Shown here one piece after another: positions 1-7,326 of a stretch of 13,632 nt of DNA. The first letter of the stretch is position 1. Every line of letters begins with the position of its first letter. The stretch comes from Psychromonas sp. GTDB lineage: Bacteria; Pseudomonadota; Gammaproteobacteria; Enterobacterales; Psychromonadaceae. The stretch covers positions 1 through 13,632 of the forward strand of contig JAGLDN010000041.1 in assembly GCA_023145575.1 (NCBI GenBank), in the 5' to 3' direction. Made by a program: the position numbers and the translations under genes. The notes under the pieces are model-generated. The model was not told where the DNA came from. It made no database searches and worked only from the letters and a program-made list of their open reading frames with translations.

Positions 1-195
1 CGTAGCGCCATTTCAATTGATTTTTTACATTTGCCCACAAGTCAGCCGAAGTAAGCTGTTTGTGGTTTATGAAGCGAGGCATTTGATCGTGACTAATATC
101 TCCATTTAGAAGATTCGATAAGCCAGTTGCTGTTGTATCACTAAATGGAGCTACAAGGTGATCAATATAAATCTCAAATATTTATTTATATTCAT
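1..195 (-). pseudogene. N-terminal fragment of a DDE transposase (IS4/IS701-like), frameshifted, runs off left edge
   Basis: On the minus strand a reading frame from about 180 to 1 gives IDHLVAPFSDTTATGLSNLL followed by NGDISHDQMPRF and TSADLWANVKNQLKW. This resembles the N-terminus of transposases with a (T)TATGLS.LL.G.ISHD....F signature, recalled as an IS4/IS701-type group. An ATG at 195..193 starts MNINKYLRFI in a neighbouring frame, and a one-base shift around 170-178 is needed to join it to IDHLVAPF, so this copy looks inactive. The catalytic DDE residues would lie left of the window and cannot be judged. It reads away from the antiporter gene at 500 and is probably the 5' end of an IS inserted upstream of it. 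The family name is tentative; that it is a transposase is fairly sure. Confidence 0.6.
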
Positions 196-499
196 AGCGA
201 TATCTTGATAGTTTTTGATCTGGCAATTTAGTTTGCTGCGTTACATCAGTGAATAATATAAAAATATTCAAAGGGAGCATGCATTATAAGCTTAAAAAGC
301 AAATCGAAATGTAAATTATATAGAAAAAGTGTTGTTTAGCTTGATCTTTCATCATTTTGGTTTGGTGGCTTATTTCACAGTTGAAATTTATTAATAATCT
401 GTTACGTGAATTTTGTTGATAAATGTAAATATAGCATATTTGCATTACTTTTAACTGGACAAAAAATATATTCTAGTGCAACATTTCTAATTTAAAATA
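196..499. other. AT-rich intergenic region with an operator-like inverted repeat
   Basis: About 300 bases without a convincing gene separate the transposase stub from the antiporter. It must hold the end of the left-hand IS and the antiporter promoter, but I could not place either. The one structure I see is an imperfect inverted repeat, ATGTAAAT (423-430) and ATTTGCAT (438-445), with one mismatch between arms and a 7-base spacer, about 55 bases upstream of the start codon. It could be an operator or chance in AT-rich DNA. No strong Shine-Dalgarno sequence precedes the ATG at 500. Confidence 0.3.
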
Positions 500-1789
500 A
501 TGGATTATTTTATGTCTGTATATGATGTTTTATGCTTATTAACCATGATCTCCATCCTGATTTCCTTTTTTAATGCAAAGATTGGTAAAATGCAAAGTAC
601 TATTGCTATTACCACTGTTTCATTAATTATGTCATTATTGATTGTTTTAATTGGTAAAACCATTTACCCCCCCCTAAATGAAATGTCTTTGACATTACTT
701 AACGGTATTTCATTTCAAGATTTTCTGTTAAAAGGCATTTTAGGCTTTTTACTATTCGCTGGTGGATTAGGTGTTAAACTTGATCATTTTAAAGATCAAA
801 AATGGGAAATTGCAATACTTTCCTTAGGTGCTACTTTGTTTTCAACCTTTTTTGTAGGCATTGCTCTTTGGTTGTGTCTACAGTTTTTTACTGTGCCATT
901 TGATTTTATTTACTGTTTATTATTTGGTGCTCTTATTTCCCCAACAGATCCCATTGCGGTATTGGCAATAGTAAAAAAATTAAAAGCTCCGCAACGAATC
1001 TCAACGCAAATTGAAGGGGAATCGCTTTTTAATGATGGCTTTGGTCTGGTAATTTTTATCACCGTGTTTAGTGTCGCCTTCTCATCAAGTACAACTCCAA
1101 CTGCATGGTCCGTCAGTATGTTATTTTTACATGAGGCTGTAGGTGGAATACTTTATGGGAGCCTTGTTGGTATTATATGTCATTATTTAATCCGCTCCAC
1201 AAATGATTCAGCAATGGAGTTTATGTTGACAGTTGCTATACCTACAGCTGGCTATGTTATAGCGGATTTGATTCATGTATCAGGGCCACTAGCAATGGTT
1301 GTTGCTGGTATTATTATTGGAAATAGGACAAGAATTCATGGGTTTTCAAAAGATTCTAAAGTACATTTAGACAGCTTGTGGGGATTAGTTGATGAGCTTT
1401 TTAATGGGCTGTTATTCTTATTAATTGGTTTAACCCTGCTACAGTTTGATTTCCATAGTGAATACGTGACCGTTATTGTCATCGCTATTCCGCTTGTGTT
1501 AATTGCCCGTTATTTTAGTGTTAAATTACCCTATGTAGGCTTTAGGCTCTTCAGGGCCTATAACCCATATAGCGTGAAAATATTAACATGGGGGGGCTTG
1601 CGCGGTGGACTAGGACTTGCAATGGCAATGGCTGTCCCTCGCGGGGTAATGGTAATACCTAATAAAAATATTGATGTTCGAGACATCATTCTTGTAATGA
1701 CTTATGGGGTTGTTTTCTTCTCTATCATAATACAGGGATCAACAGTAACGTCTCTGATTAAAAAAGCAAATCAGTGGGAAAAAAGTTGA
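500..1789 (+). CDS. CPA1-family Na+/H+ (cation:proton) antiporter, NhaP type
   Basis: Integral inner-membrane protein of 429 aa that by family would exchange Na+ or K+ for H+ in pH and salt homeostasis. Roughly 12 hydrophobic segments can be counted. Family signatures are clear: ALISPTDPIAVLAI at residues 144-157, GESLFNDGFGLVI at 173-185 with the Asn178-Asp179 pair typical of electroneutral CPA1 exchangers, and GGLRGGLGLAMAMAVP near the C-terminus. The length suits a short NhaP-like antiporter without a large cytoplasmic tail. The ATG at 500 is used; an in-frame ATG at 512 (before SVYDVL) is an alternative, and neither has a strong ribosome site. The stop codon (1787-1789) overlaps the proposed TTG start of yigB as TTGA, suggesting translational coupling. 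Ion specificity cannot be read from the sequence. Confidence 0.9.
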   Translation: MDYFMSVYDVLCLLTMISILISFFNAKIGKMQSTIAITTVSLIMSLLIVLIGKTIYPPLNEMSLTLLNGISFQDFLLKGILGFLLFAGGLGVKLDHFKDQKWEIAILSLGATLFSTFFVGIALWLCLQFFTVPFDFIYCLLFGALISPTDPIAVLAIVKKLKAPQRISTQIEGESLFNDGFGLVIFITVFSVAFSSSTTPTAWSVSMLFLHEAVGGILYGSLVGIICHYLIRSTNDSAMEFMLTVAIPTAGYVIADLIHVSGPLAMVVAGIIIGNRTRIHGFSKDSKVHLDSLWGLVDELFNGLLFLLIGLTLLQFDFHSEYVTVIVIAIPLVLIARYFSVKLPYVGFRLFRAYNPYSVKILTWGGLRGGLGLAMAMAVPRGVMVIPNKNIDVRDIILVMTYGVVFFSIIIQGSTVTSLIKKANQWEKS

Positions 1790-2550
1790 GATTTTATCGT
1801 TCTTTAAAGCCTTTTAAGGCGATTAGTTTTGACCTTGATGATACACTTTATGATAATCAGATAGTGATGGACAAAGCAGAAGCTAGGTTTATAATATACC
1901 TTAATAAAACTTATGCAAAACTTGTTGAGTTAACCGCTCACCAATGGGGGCTATATAAAATCATCCTTAAAAATGAGCGTCCTGAATTAACACATGATGT
2001 CTCATTATGGCGCATTGAAATTTTAAAACGTGTTATGATTATTTATGGTATTTGTGAGTATAAAGCAATTGAATATGCGCAAGATGCCTTTAAAATGTTC
2101 CTTCGGTTACGCAGTGATTTTGTTGTTCCTGCAGACAGCATAAAGCTACTCAGACATCTTGCAAAACATTACCCTGTGGTTGCTATCACTAATGGCAATG
2201 TTGATGCAAAGCGTATTAATATTGCTGATAAATTTTCTTTTATTTTAATGGCGGGCCAAGGTTATAAAGCAAAACCTGCACCTGATTTGTTTATTGAAGC
2301 GGCAAAACGTTTACATATTGACGTGAATGAAATCCTTCACATTGGCGATGATCTCGTTACCGATGTGTACGGATCTCAACATTGCGGTGCGCAATCTATT
2401 TGGTTTAATAAACACAAAAAGCCACTTGATAAAGCAACATTATTACCCTCTATCGAAATACAACATCTAAATCATATATACCCGCTATCATCCAAAATGA
2501 ATTTTTTAGGCGCTAGCTTGGATGTTAAGACAAAGCACAATACTGAGTAA
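1786..2550 (+). CDS. yigB: YigB-like HAD-superfamily phosphatase
   Basis: Cytoplasmic haloacid-dehalogenase-type hydrolase. Enterobacterial YigB dephosphorylates flavin-type phosphates (FMN, and the riboflavin-pathway intermediate ARPP). I chose the TTG at 1786 because LRFYRSL then aligns with the MRFYRPL start of E. coli YigB, and because TTGA couples it to the antiporter stop. A GTG at 1774 would add four residues. From the TTG: motif I FDLDDT (Asp16, Asp18), motif II TNG (135-137), motif III Lys163 in KPAPDLF, motif IV GDDLVTD (187-193). All HAD catalytic residues are present, with a helical cap between motifs I and II. At 254 aa it is slightly longer than the E. coli protein because of a C-terminal tail. 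It lies directly before uvrD, as in many gammaproteobacteria (xerC-yigB-uvrD). Confidence 0.88.
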   Translation: MRFYRSLKPFKAISFDLDDTLYDNQIVMDKAEARFIIYLNKTYAKLVELTAHQWGLYKIILKNERPELTHDVSLWRIEILKRVMIIYGICEYKAIEYAQDAFKMFLRLRSDFVVPADSIKLLRHLAKHYPVVAITNGNVDAKRINIADKFSFILMAGQGYKAKPAPDLFIEAAKRLHIDVNEILHIGDDLVTDVYGSQHCGAQSIWFNKHKKPLDKATLLPSIEIQHLNHIYPLSSKMNFLGASLDVKTKHNTE

Positions 2551-2780
2551 TTGTTATTCACTTTTTTAGTATTACAACGCATGGTTGATTTTCGAGCTAA
2601 CGATCCATCGGGCCAGCCGTGAGACTAACATTTTCATTGTTCGGAGGTTTTGACTGATCCAATTAGACCTTAAATTTCCTGTCGTGGATTTACACACCTC
2701 ACTACTTGCTTGATATTTTCATTTTGAATAATAACGTATATATACACTTTAACCACTGATTAAAAACAGGTTTTTAACTA
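2551..2780. other. yigB-uvrD intergenic region
   Basis: A 230-base gap holding the presumed uvrD promoter. I see no small gene and no clear hairpin-plus-T-run terminator after yigB. A degenerate LexA-box candidate (2734-2749) is listed separately. An AGG at 2768-2770 sits 10 bases before the uvrD ATG as a weak ribosome site. Confidence 0.4.
2734..2749 (+). promoter_or_regulatory. Degenerate LexA (SOS) box candidate upstream of uvrD
   Basis: The sequence ACGTATATATACACTT lies about 30-45 bases before the uvrD start. The E. coli uvrD LexA box is recalled as CTGTATATATACCCAG. The alternating TA core lines up exactly, but the outer CTG and CAG half-site bases are poorly kept (ACG and CTT here). 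It may be a weak or decayed SOS operator in the expected place, or just an AT-rich run. Confidence 0.3.
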
Positions 2781-4952
2781 ATGAACATTTCCTCCTTAAT
2801 TACTGATTTAAACGAAAACCAACACGCTGCTGTCACAGCTCCTGAACAAAACATGCTCGTTTTAGCTGGTGCAGGCAGTGGTAAAACACGCGTGTTAACA
2901 CAACGTATCGCATGGTTAATAGAAGTCGAACATATTCCACTGTACAGTATTTTAGCCGTTACCTTCACCAATAAAGCTGCCAAAGAAATGCGTGGACGGA
3001 TAGCTGATATCTGCCCTTTTCCGTTAGGAGGAATGTGGATAGGCACATTTCATGGTATTGCCCATCGTTTATTACGTTTGCATTATCAACAAGCTAAATT
3101 GCCTGAAACCTTCCAAATAATAGACAGTGATGATCAACAAAAAATGATCAAACGATTAATCAAATCGTTGAACCTTGATGAGCAATATTACCCTGCAAAA
3201 GAATTGCAATGGTATATAAATGATAAAAAAGATGATGGCTTACGCTCGGCAGATATTCAAGCAGGTTATACATTACAAGAAAAACAAAGATTACAGGTTT
3301 ACCAAGCCTATGAAGACACTTGTCAACTAGCAGGGCTTGTTGATTTTTCCGAGCTTTTATTACGCTCACATGAATTATTATTAAATGATTCAGCACTGTT
3401 ACTGCATTACCAACAACGTTTTAAGCACGTCTTAGTTGATGAATTTCAAGATACTAATAAATTACAATATGCATGGTTAAATTTATTGACTGATAATGGG
3501 AGCTTTTTGACGATTGTCGGTGATGATGATCAATCAATTTATGGCTGGCGTGGTGCAGATGTTGAAAATATTCAACGATTTGTGAAAGAAAAAAATAATG
3601 TAGTGACTATCCGTTTAGAGCAGAACTATCGGTCTACAGGGCATATTTTAAATGCATCGAATGCGCTTATCCAAAATAATAGTAACCGATTGGGAAAAAA
3701 ACTGTGGACAAGTGGGGACGATGGCGATTGCATTGCTATTTATGAAGCATTTAATGACTATGATGAAACACGTTATGTAAGCTCACAACTGCAAGCCTGG
3801 CAGCGTGCTGGCAATAAGCTTTCTGATTGCGCTATTTTATATCGCAACAATGCACAGTCTCGTTTATTTGAAGAAGCTTTTCTGACGCAGCAAATACCGT
3901 ATCATATTTACGGCGGGCAACGCTTTTTTGACCGTTTAGAAATCAAAGATAGCATCGCTTATTTGCGATTGATGAACAATCATCAAGATGATGCTGCTTT
4001 TGAGCGTATTGTCAATAAACCTAAACGTAAAATTGGTAATACAGCATTAGATAAAATTCGGATCTGCGCACGCGAACAAGGGTTTAGCATGTGGCAAGCC
4101 AGTTCTTTTGTTATTGAAAATAAAATTTTAACTGCGGTTGCGCAAAAGTCATTGTCTGTATTTCTTGATATGATCCTGCGCTTTCAAGCAGAAACATCTG
4201 AATTACCACTTTTTCTAATGGTTGATCATATTACTCACCATTCTGGATTGCATGCGATGTTTAAAGCCGAGAAGGGTGAAAAATCCCTTAGCAGAATTGA
4301 GAATTTACAGGAGCTTGTTTCGGCAACGAAGGGATTTATTGTTCCAGAGGAAGAGCAAACAATGGACGAGCTAACCGCATTTTTAGCTTATGCTGCATTA
4401 GAGTCTGGCGATGATCAAGCAGATGAATTTGAAGACGCTATTCAATTAATGACCATGCATGCGGCAAAAGGTTTAGAATTTTCACAGGTATTCATGGTTG
4501 GGGTTGAAGAGGGTATGTTTCCAGGACAAAAGTCTGCTCAAGATGAAGCTCGGTTAGCAGAAGAGCGACGGCTTTGTTATGTAGGGATCACGCGAGCAAT
4601 GAAAAAACTCACCCTTTGTTACGCAGAAACTCGGCGTTTGTATGGGCAGGAAAAACATCACACTGCCTCTCGATTTATTGCAGAACTGCCAAGAAAAGAT
4701 CTTGACTATATACGTAAACAATTACAAGTACGATATGCTCCTAGCTTTTCTCGCAAACAACCTAATATTTCGATTAAAAACCAAGATGTATTAGGTTTTC
4801 AAGTTAACCAACAAGTTAAGCACAAGAAGTTCGGGGAAGGAACCATTATTGCGCAAGAGGGAAGCGGAGATAATAGCAGACTACAAGTCAACTTTATCGA
4901 TGTTGGCAGTAAATGGCTAATGACAGCTTATGCTCCTTTAGAAGTTATTTAA
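2781..4952 (+). CDS. uvrD: DNA helicase II (UvrD), SF1 3'-5' helicase
   Basis: ATP-dependent 3'-5' helicase that removes the UvrC-bound oligonucleotide in nucleotide excision repair, unwinds nicked strands in mismatch repair and dismantles RecA filaments. The protein is 723 aa, close to E. coli UvrD (720), and collinear with it. Visible motifs: Q-motif Gln14; Walker A GAGSGKT with Lys35; TFTNKAA; motif II VDEFQDT (219-225); motif III VGDDDQSIYGWRGA (246-259); motif IV EQNYRST (280-286); motif V LMTMHAAKGLEF; motif VI YVGITRA. The C-terminus KFGEGTII...LQVNF matches the Tudor-like domain that contacts RNA polymerase. The start MNISSLITDLNENQ matches the usual N-terminus. It ends 4 bases into the converging gene at 4949. 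Complete and apparently functional. Confidence 0.97.
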   Translation: MNISSLITDLNENQHAAVTAPEQNMLVLAGAGSGKTRVLTQRIAWLIEVEHIPLYSILAVTFTNKAAKEMRGRIADICPFPLGGMWIGTFHGIAHRLLRLHYQQAKLPETFQIIDSDDQQKMIKRLIKSLNLDEQYYPAKELQWYINDKKDDGLRSADIQAGYTLQEKQRLQVYQAYEDTCQLAGLVDFSELLLRSHELLLNDSALLLHYQQRFKHVLVDEFQDTNKLQYAWLNLLTDNGSFLTIVGDDDQSIYGWRGADVENIQRFVKEKNNVVTIRLEQNYRSTGHILNASNALIQNNSNRLGKKLWTSGDDGDCIAIYEAFNDYDETRYVSSQLQAWQRAGNKLSDCAILYRNNAQSRLFEEAFLTQQIPYHIYGGQRFFDRLEIKDSIAYLRLMNNHQDDAAFERIVNKPKRKIGNTALDKIRICAREQGFSMWQASSFVIENKILTAVAQKSLSVFLDMILRFQAETSELPLFLMVDHITHHSGLHAMFKAEKGEKSLSRIENLQELVSATKGFIVPEEEQTMDELTAFLAYAALESGDDQADEFEDAIQLMTMHAAKGLEFSQVFMVGVEEGMFPGQKSAQDEARLAEERRLCYVGITRAMKKLTLCYAETRRLYGQEKHHTASRFIAELPRKDLDYIRKQLQVRYAPSFSRKQPNISIKNQDVLGFQVNQQVKHKKFGEGTIIAQEGSGDNSRLQVNFIDVGSKWLMTAYAPLEVI

Positions 4953-5647
4953 CTGTATTTTTTTTGATAACTTGGTTTATCTAAATCTTGCGACCATTCA
5001 AGATATTCAAATACAAAATTCCCTTTTGCTAGCTCCTCTTCATTATATTGAGTGACGAGAGGCGCACAAGCGGTAAGGGCTTTACTAATTATTTCAAACT
5101 TGCGGATTTTTGAGTGCAATATACCAAATTTTTTCAGGAATTCTACTACGAAATGTTGGCAATCATATTTTGCGGGGACAAGGGGCCCACAAAACCATGC
5201 CACCTCCAGGAAAGCCTTGAATACGTCCCAGAATGTGCTTGTTTTTTGCACCTCTAACCGATCTGTAAGCCATTGCCCACTTAAAATATCATCGGGATCT
5301 GCACCGTATATTATCCTATAAAAATTATTTAGCAATTCCAGTTTAATGAAGTTATTAGTAATGGTTGTAAGGTAGATCGTCCAATGAGCCCCCCTTAGCA
5401 TATTGGGCCTACAGACAATCAAGTCACCAATTTCCTCATCTAGGTTAGTAAACCCCGCATAATCAGGCTTATCTTTGTATATTCCTAATATTAGCAAATC
5501 ATCCACGTCGTATTGAGCCATTGAACAAGTTCTGTTTTTTGCAGTGACATCTTTGACTTTAATTAGAACGTCAATATTTTTCTCCTGATTTGGTTTAAGT
5601 TTCCGATAGCCACTTTGATACCCATCACACACCAAGATACCCATCAC
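4949..5647 (-). CDS. Unrecognised protein with permuted-papain-like (LRAT/PPPDE-like) His...Cys pattern; 5' end broken by tandem repeat
   Basis: A 232-aa frame opening at a GTG (5647) inside a tandem repeat. I do not recognise the family. Two short motifs suggest a circularly permuted NlpC/P60 (papain-like) hydrolase: His88 in AHWTIYL, followed 75 residues later by YDCQHFVVEFLKKFGI with Cys163 and His165. This has the form of the NCEHFV-type cysteine motif of LRAT-like and PPPDE proteins, and the order His then Cys fits the permuted fold. No signal peptide or membrane segment is seen. The 5' end is odd. An ATG at 5691 reads NHSGILVCDGY, the same peptide as the frame used here, but with three 19-bp repeats the two frames are out of register. 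The real start is therefore uncertain: GTG 5647, ATG 5644, or 5691 if the copy number changes. The gene converges on uvrD with a 4-base overlap. Functional class is inference. Confidence 0.6.
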   Translation of the reverse strand: MMGILVCDGYQSGYRKLKPNQEKNIDVLIKVKDVTAKNRTCSMAQYDVDDLLILGIYKDKPDYAGFTNLDEEIGDLIVCRPNMLRGAHWTIYLTTITNNFIKLELLNNFYRIIYGADPDDILSGQWLTDRLEVQKTSTFWDVFKAFLEVAWFCGPLVPAKYDCQHFVVEFLKKFGILHSKIRKFEIISKALTACAPLVTQYNEEELAKGNFVFEYLEWSQDLDKPSYQKKYS

Positions 5648-5679
5648 ACACCAAGATACCCATCACACACCAAGATACC
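5617..5679. repeat. 19-bp perfect tandem repeat, three copies plus a 6-base partial
   Basis: The unit GATACCCATCACACACCAA occurs at 5617-5635, 5636-5654 and 5655-5673, followed by GATACC at 5674-5679, with no mismatches between copies. It overlaps the 5' end of the minus-strand gene ending at 4949. Since 19 is not divisible by three, each gain or loss of a copy changes the frame between the ATG at 5691 and the body of the gene; one or four copies would join them, three do not. Identical copies point to recent slippage. Confidence 0.95.
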
Positions 5680-5719
5680 TGAGTGATTCATGTTTAAGCC
5701 GCATTTTTTTATTAATAAC

Positions 5720-7190
5720 TCAAGTTTCGGGGGGTCAAAGTGATTGACTACCAACCGAAATTTGATTGTTGATTATTCTATTTGTTATTGCAATACTTCT
5801 TGCCGGAGGGTAAAACTGTCCATTTCCATTGTTTCTTCAAAAAACTGTATGACTGAGTTTTCAATACTTGCTATGACATCTACTCGATCTTTTTCTATCA
5901 AAAATAACATTTCACTTAACGATCCTGTAATAAAAGCCTTAAAAACGCACCATAATTTACTCGAAAAATTTAAGCTTGTTAATGTTTCTTCTATAGCTGT
6001 TCGTGCGCAACTAACAGAAGCTGCTTGAGTTTCTTTTTTTTGCATGCAACAATAAAAAAACCTTAAACTCGTTAAGTGAATTGATGCAATATACGTAGCG
6101 TAATTTCGACTTTGCTCGTTTAGAAAACCAAGTTTTTGCTTCGCCTCCTTAAAGTAAACTTCAATCCCCCAACGCAATGAATAAACTTCTAAAATTTTTA
6201 TTGATGCAAGTTGTATCGGTTGTTAAAAAGAGCCCTGTCATGCTTGCTCGCTTTTTGTTTGGCCTCATCTAGAGAGCTCACATATAGCAATTTAACTTTT
6301 GTCCAGTGATCAGGTTCATCTTTTGTGGTCGCCAAATTTAGCTCAACAATAGTCGATTTACTTTGATATTTAACACCTTGAACGCGTTCCCAATTACCCT
6401 TGATTTGATCTTTAAATAACTCTTGAGAATTGAATGATGACGTAATACCATTTTTTGTAAGCCTGTATTTCATCTTGTTCTTATTCATTCGAACAATCGC
6501 TATAAGTGATTGTTCTTCGAACATTTTAATGATTTTCTTAGTGGCAAACCAAGCATCAGCTAAAAAATAATCAGCCTCAATGCCAGACTGCACCGCTCTT
6601 TTGATCATAGAAATAATCATCTCAGGTTTTGTCTGCGTCTGCGATAGTTTATAACGCTTTGCCGCAATGCTACGTTCATCTTTAAATTTATAATCAAGCA
6701 TTTGCTCTTTAGAATAACTGATAAAAATTTCGTGATCCAGTGGCACAAATTGCGCTTCGTTTGCTAGTCCGAGCGTTAAGATTTGTTGCCCCATTACACA
6801 TCGAAAAGTTAAATGATCAAAGTGGCTAGAAACACCTGGCATACTTTTACCCGTCCTTGTTTTAACACAATCATCGACAATAAATGCAGTTGTTTTTTCC
6901 TTGATATCTAACACTTTTTGGGCTGTGATTAGTTGTAGTTTTCGCCAATTTAATTTCTCTTTATTCATTGATTCGTACAAAACATCTTTCTTCACATCTG
7001 AAAAACTCAACAATGAATCCTTTGAAAACATGCTTATTGTTGTTGGTAGCATAATTAGTACCACAAAAGGCTCTTCTTGTTTACTTATATTTCCTATAAC
7101 ACATTGAATTTTAAAGATCTTTTCGACGTTCCAAAGGATCTACACCCAAATCAATTGCGATAACGTTCATGAAAGGATCCCTTATTTGAT
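5720..7190 (-). mobile_element. IS4-family insertion sequence, inactive copy (ends approximate)
   Basis: The element is defined by its transposase remnant (see next entry), between the papain-like gene and the FkbM gene. The ends are tentative. On the plus strand TCAAGTTTCGGGGGGTC begins near 5721, and the reverse complement of the right side gives TCAAATAAGGGATCC (near 7190), which could be a degenerate terminal inverted repeat. I could not identify a target-site duplication. Boundaries may be off by several tens of bases. Confidence 0.55.
5785..7170 (-). pseudogene. IS4-family transposase, disrupted by frameshifts
   Basis: This DDE transposase is split over at least two frames. The N-terminal part (7064-6198) carries the first Asp in FIVDDCVKTRTG and the second in FLADAWFATKK. 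The C-terminal part (about 6214-5785) carries YSLRWGIEVYFKEAKQKLG, an exact match to the IS4-family Y-(2)-R-(3)-E-(6)-K signature with the catalytic Glu. The break lies around 6198-6230. There a run of five T (CTCTTTTTAAC on the coding strand) and a second shift separate RALF, then LTTDTT read in another frame, from ASIKILEVYSLRWG. A further break is likely near 7135-7142: an ATG at 7170 gives MNVIAIDLGVDPL out of frame with WNVEKIFKIQCVIGNISKQEE. With several shifts it should make no active enzyme, unless one junction is programmed. Confidence 0.85.
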
Positions 7191-7216
7191 AGCTATTAGA
7201 AATATTACTAATAGCT
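7191..7216. repeat. Perfect 9-bp inverted repeat (hairpin) beside the IS4 copy
   Basis: AGCTATTAG (7191-7199) and CTAATAGCT (7208-7216) are perfect reverse complements with an 8-base loop. The hairpin lies just outside the proposed IS end and downstream of the FkbM gene. There is no T-run directly after it on the minus strand, so a terminator role is uncertain. It could be part of the IS end or of a cassette-type recombination site. Confidence 0.6.
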
Positions 7217-7240
7217 TACTAGGTTAGGGAGTCCATACAT

Positions 7241-7326
7241 CTTGTTAGTTATATGCTTTTATTTTATTTCTTAATCCAGCAGAACGTATCCTTATGTACA
7301 ACGTGTCTAAAAAACTACAGCCTGTT
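7241..7326 (-). other. Region downstream of the FkbM gene with an attC-like R'' core (speculative)
   Basis: About 70 bases after the FkbM stop the minus strand reads GCATATAACTAACAAGATG (7256 downwards). CATATAAC is the reverse complement of GTTATATG, which is found on the minus strand 70-80 bases before the FkbM start (8336-8329). This is the relation expected between the R'' end of a cassette's own attC and the R' end of the preceding site. The rest of the putative attC is missing, possibly lost when the IS4 copy inserted. Confidence 0.25.

Noticed and set aside
2774..3396. Minus-strand ORFs of 90 and 78 aa
   Set aside because: Both are antisense shadows of the conserved uvrD gene.
5052..5321. 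Plus-strand ORF of 89 aa
   Set aside because: Antisense to the papain-like gene, which has a longer frame with recognisable motifs; the plus-strand peptide has no protein-like features.
5617..5679. CRISPR array
   Set aside because: The 19-bp units are directly adjacent with no spacers; it is a simple tandem repeat.
5744..7107. Plus-strand ORFs of 94 and 68 aa
   Set aside because: Shadows of the IS4 transposase read on the minus strand.
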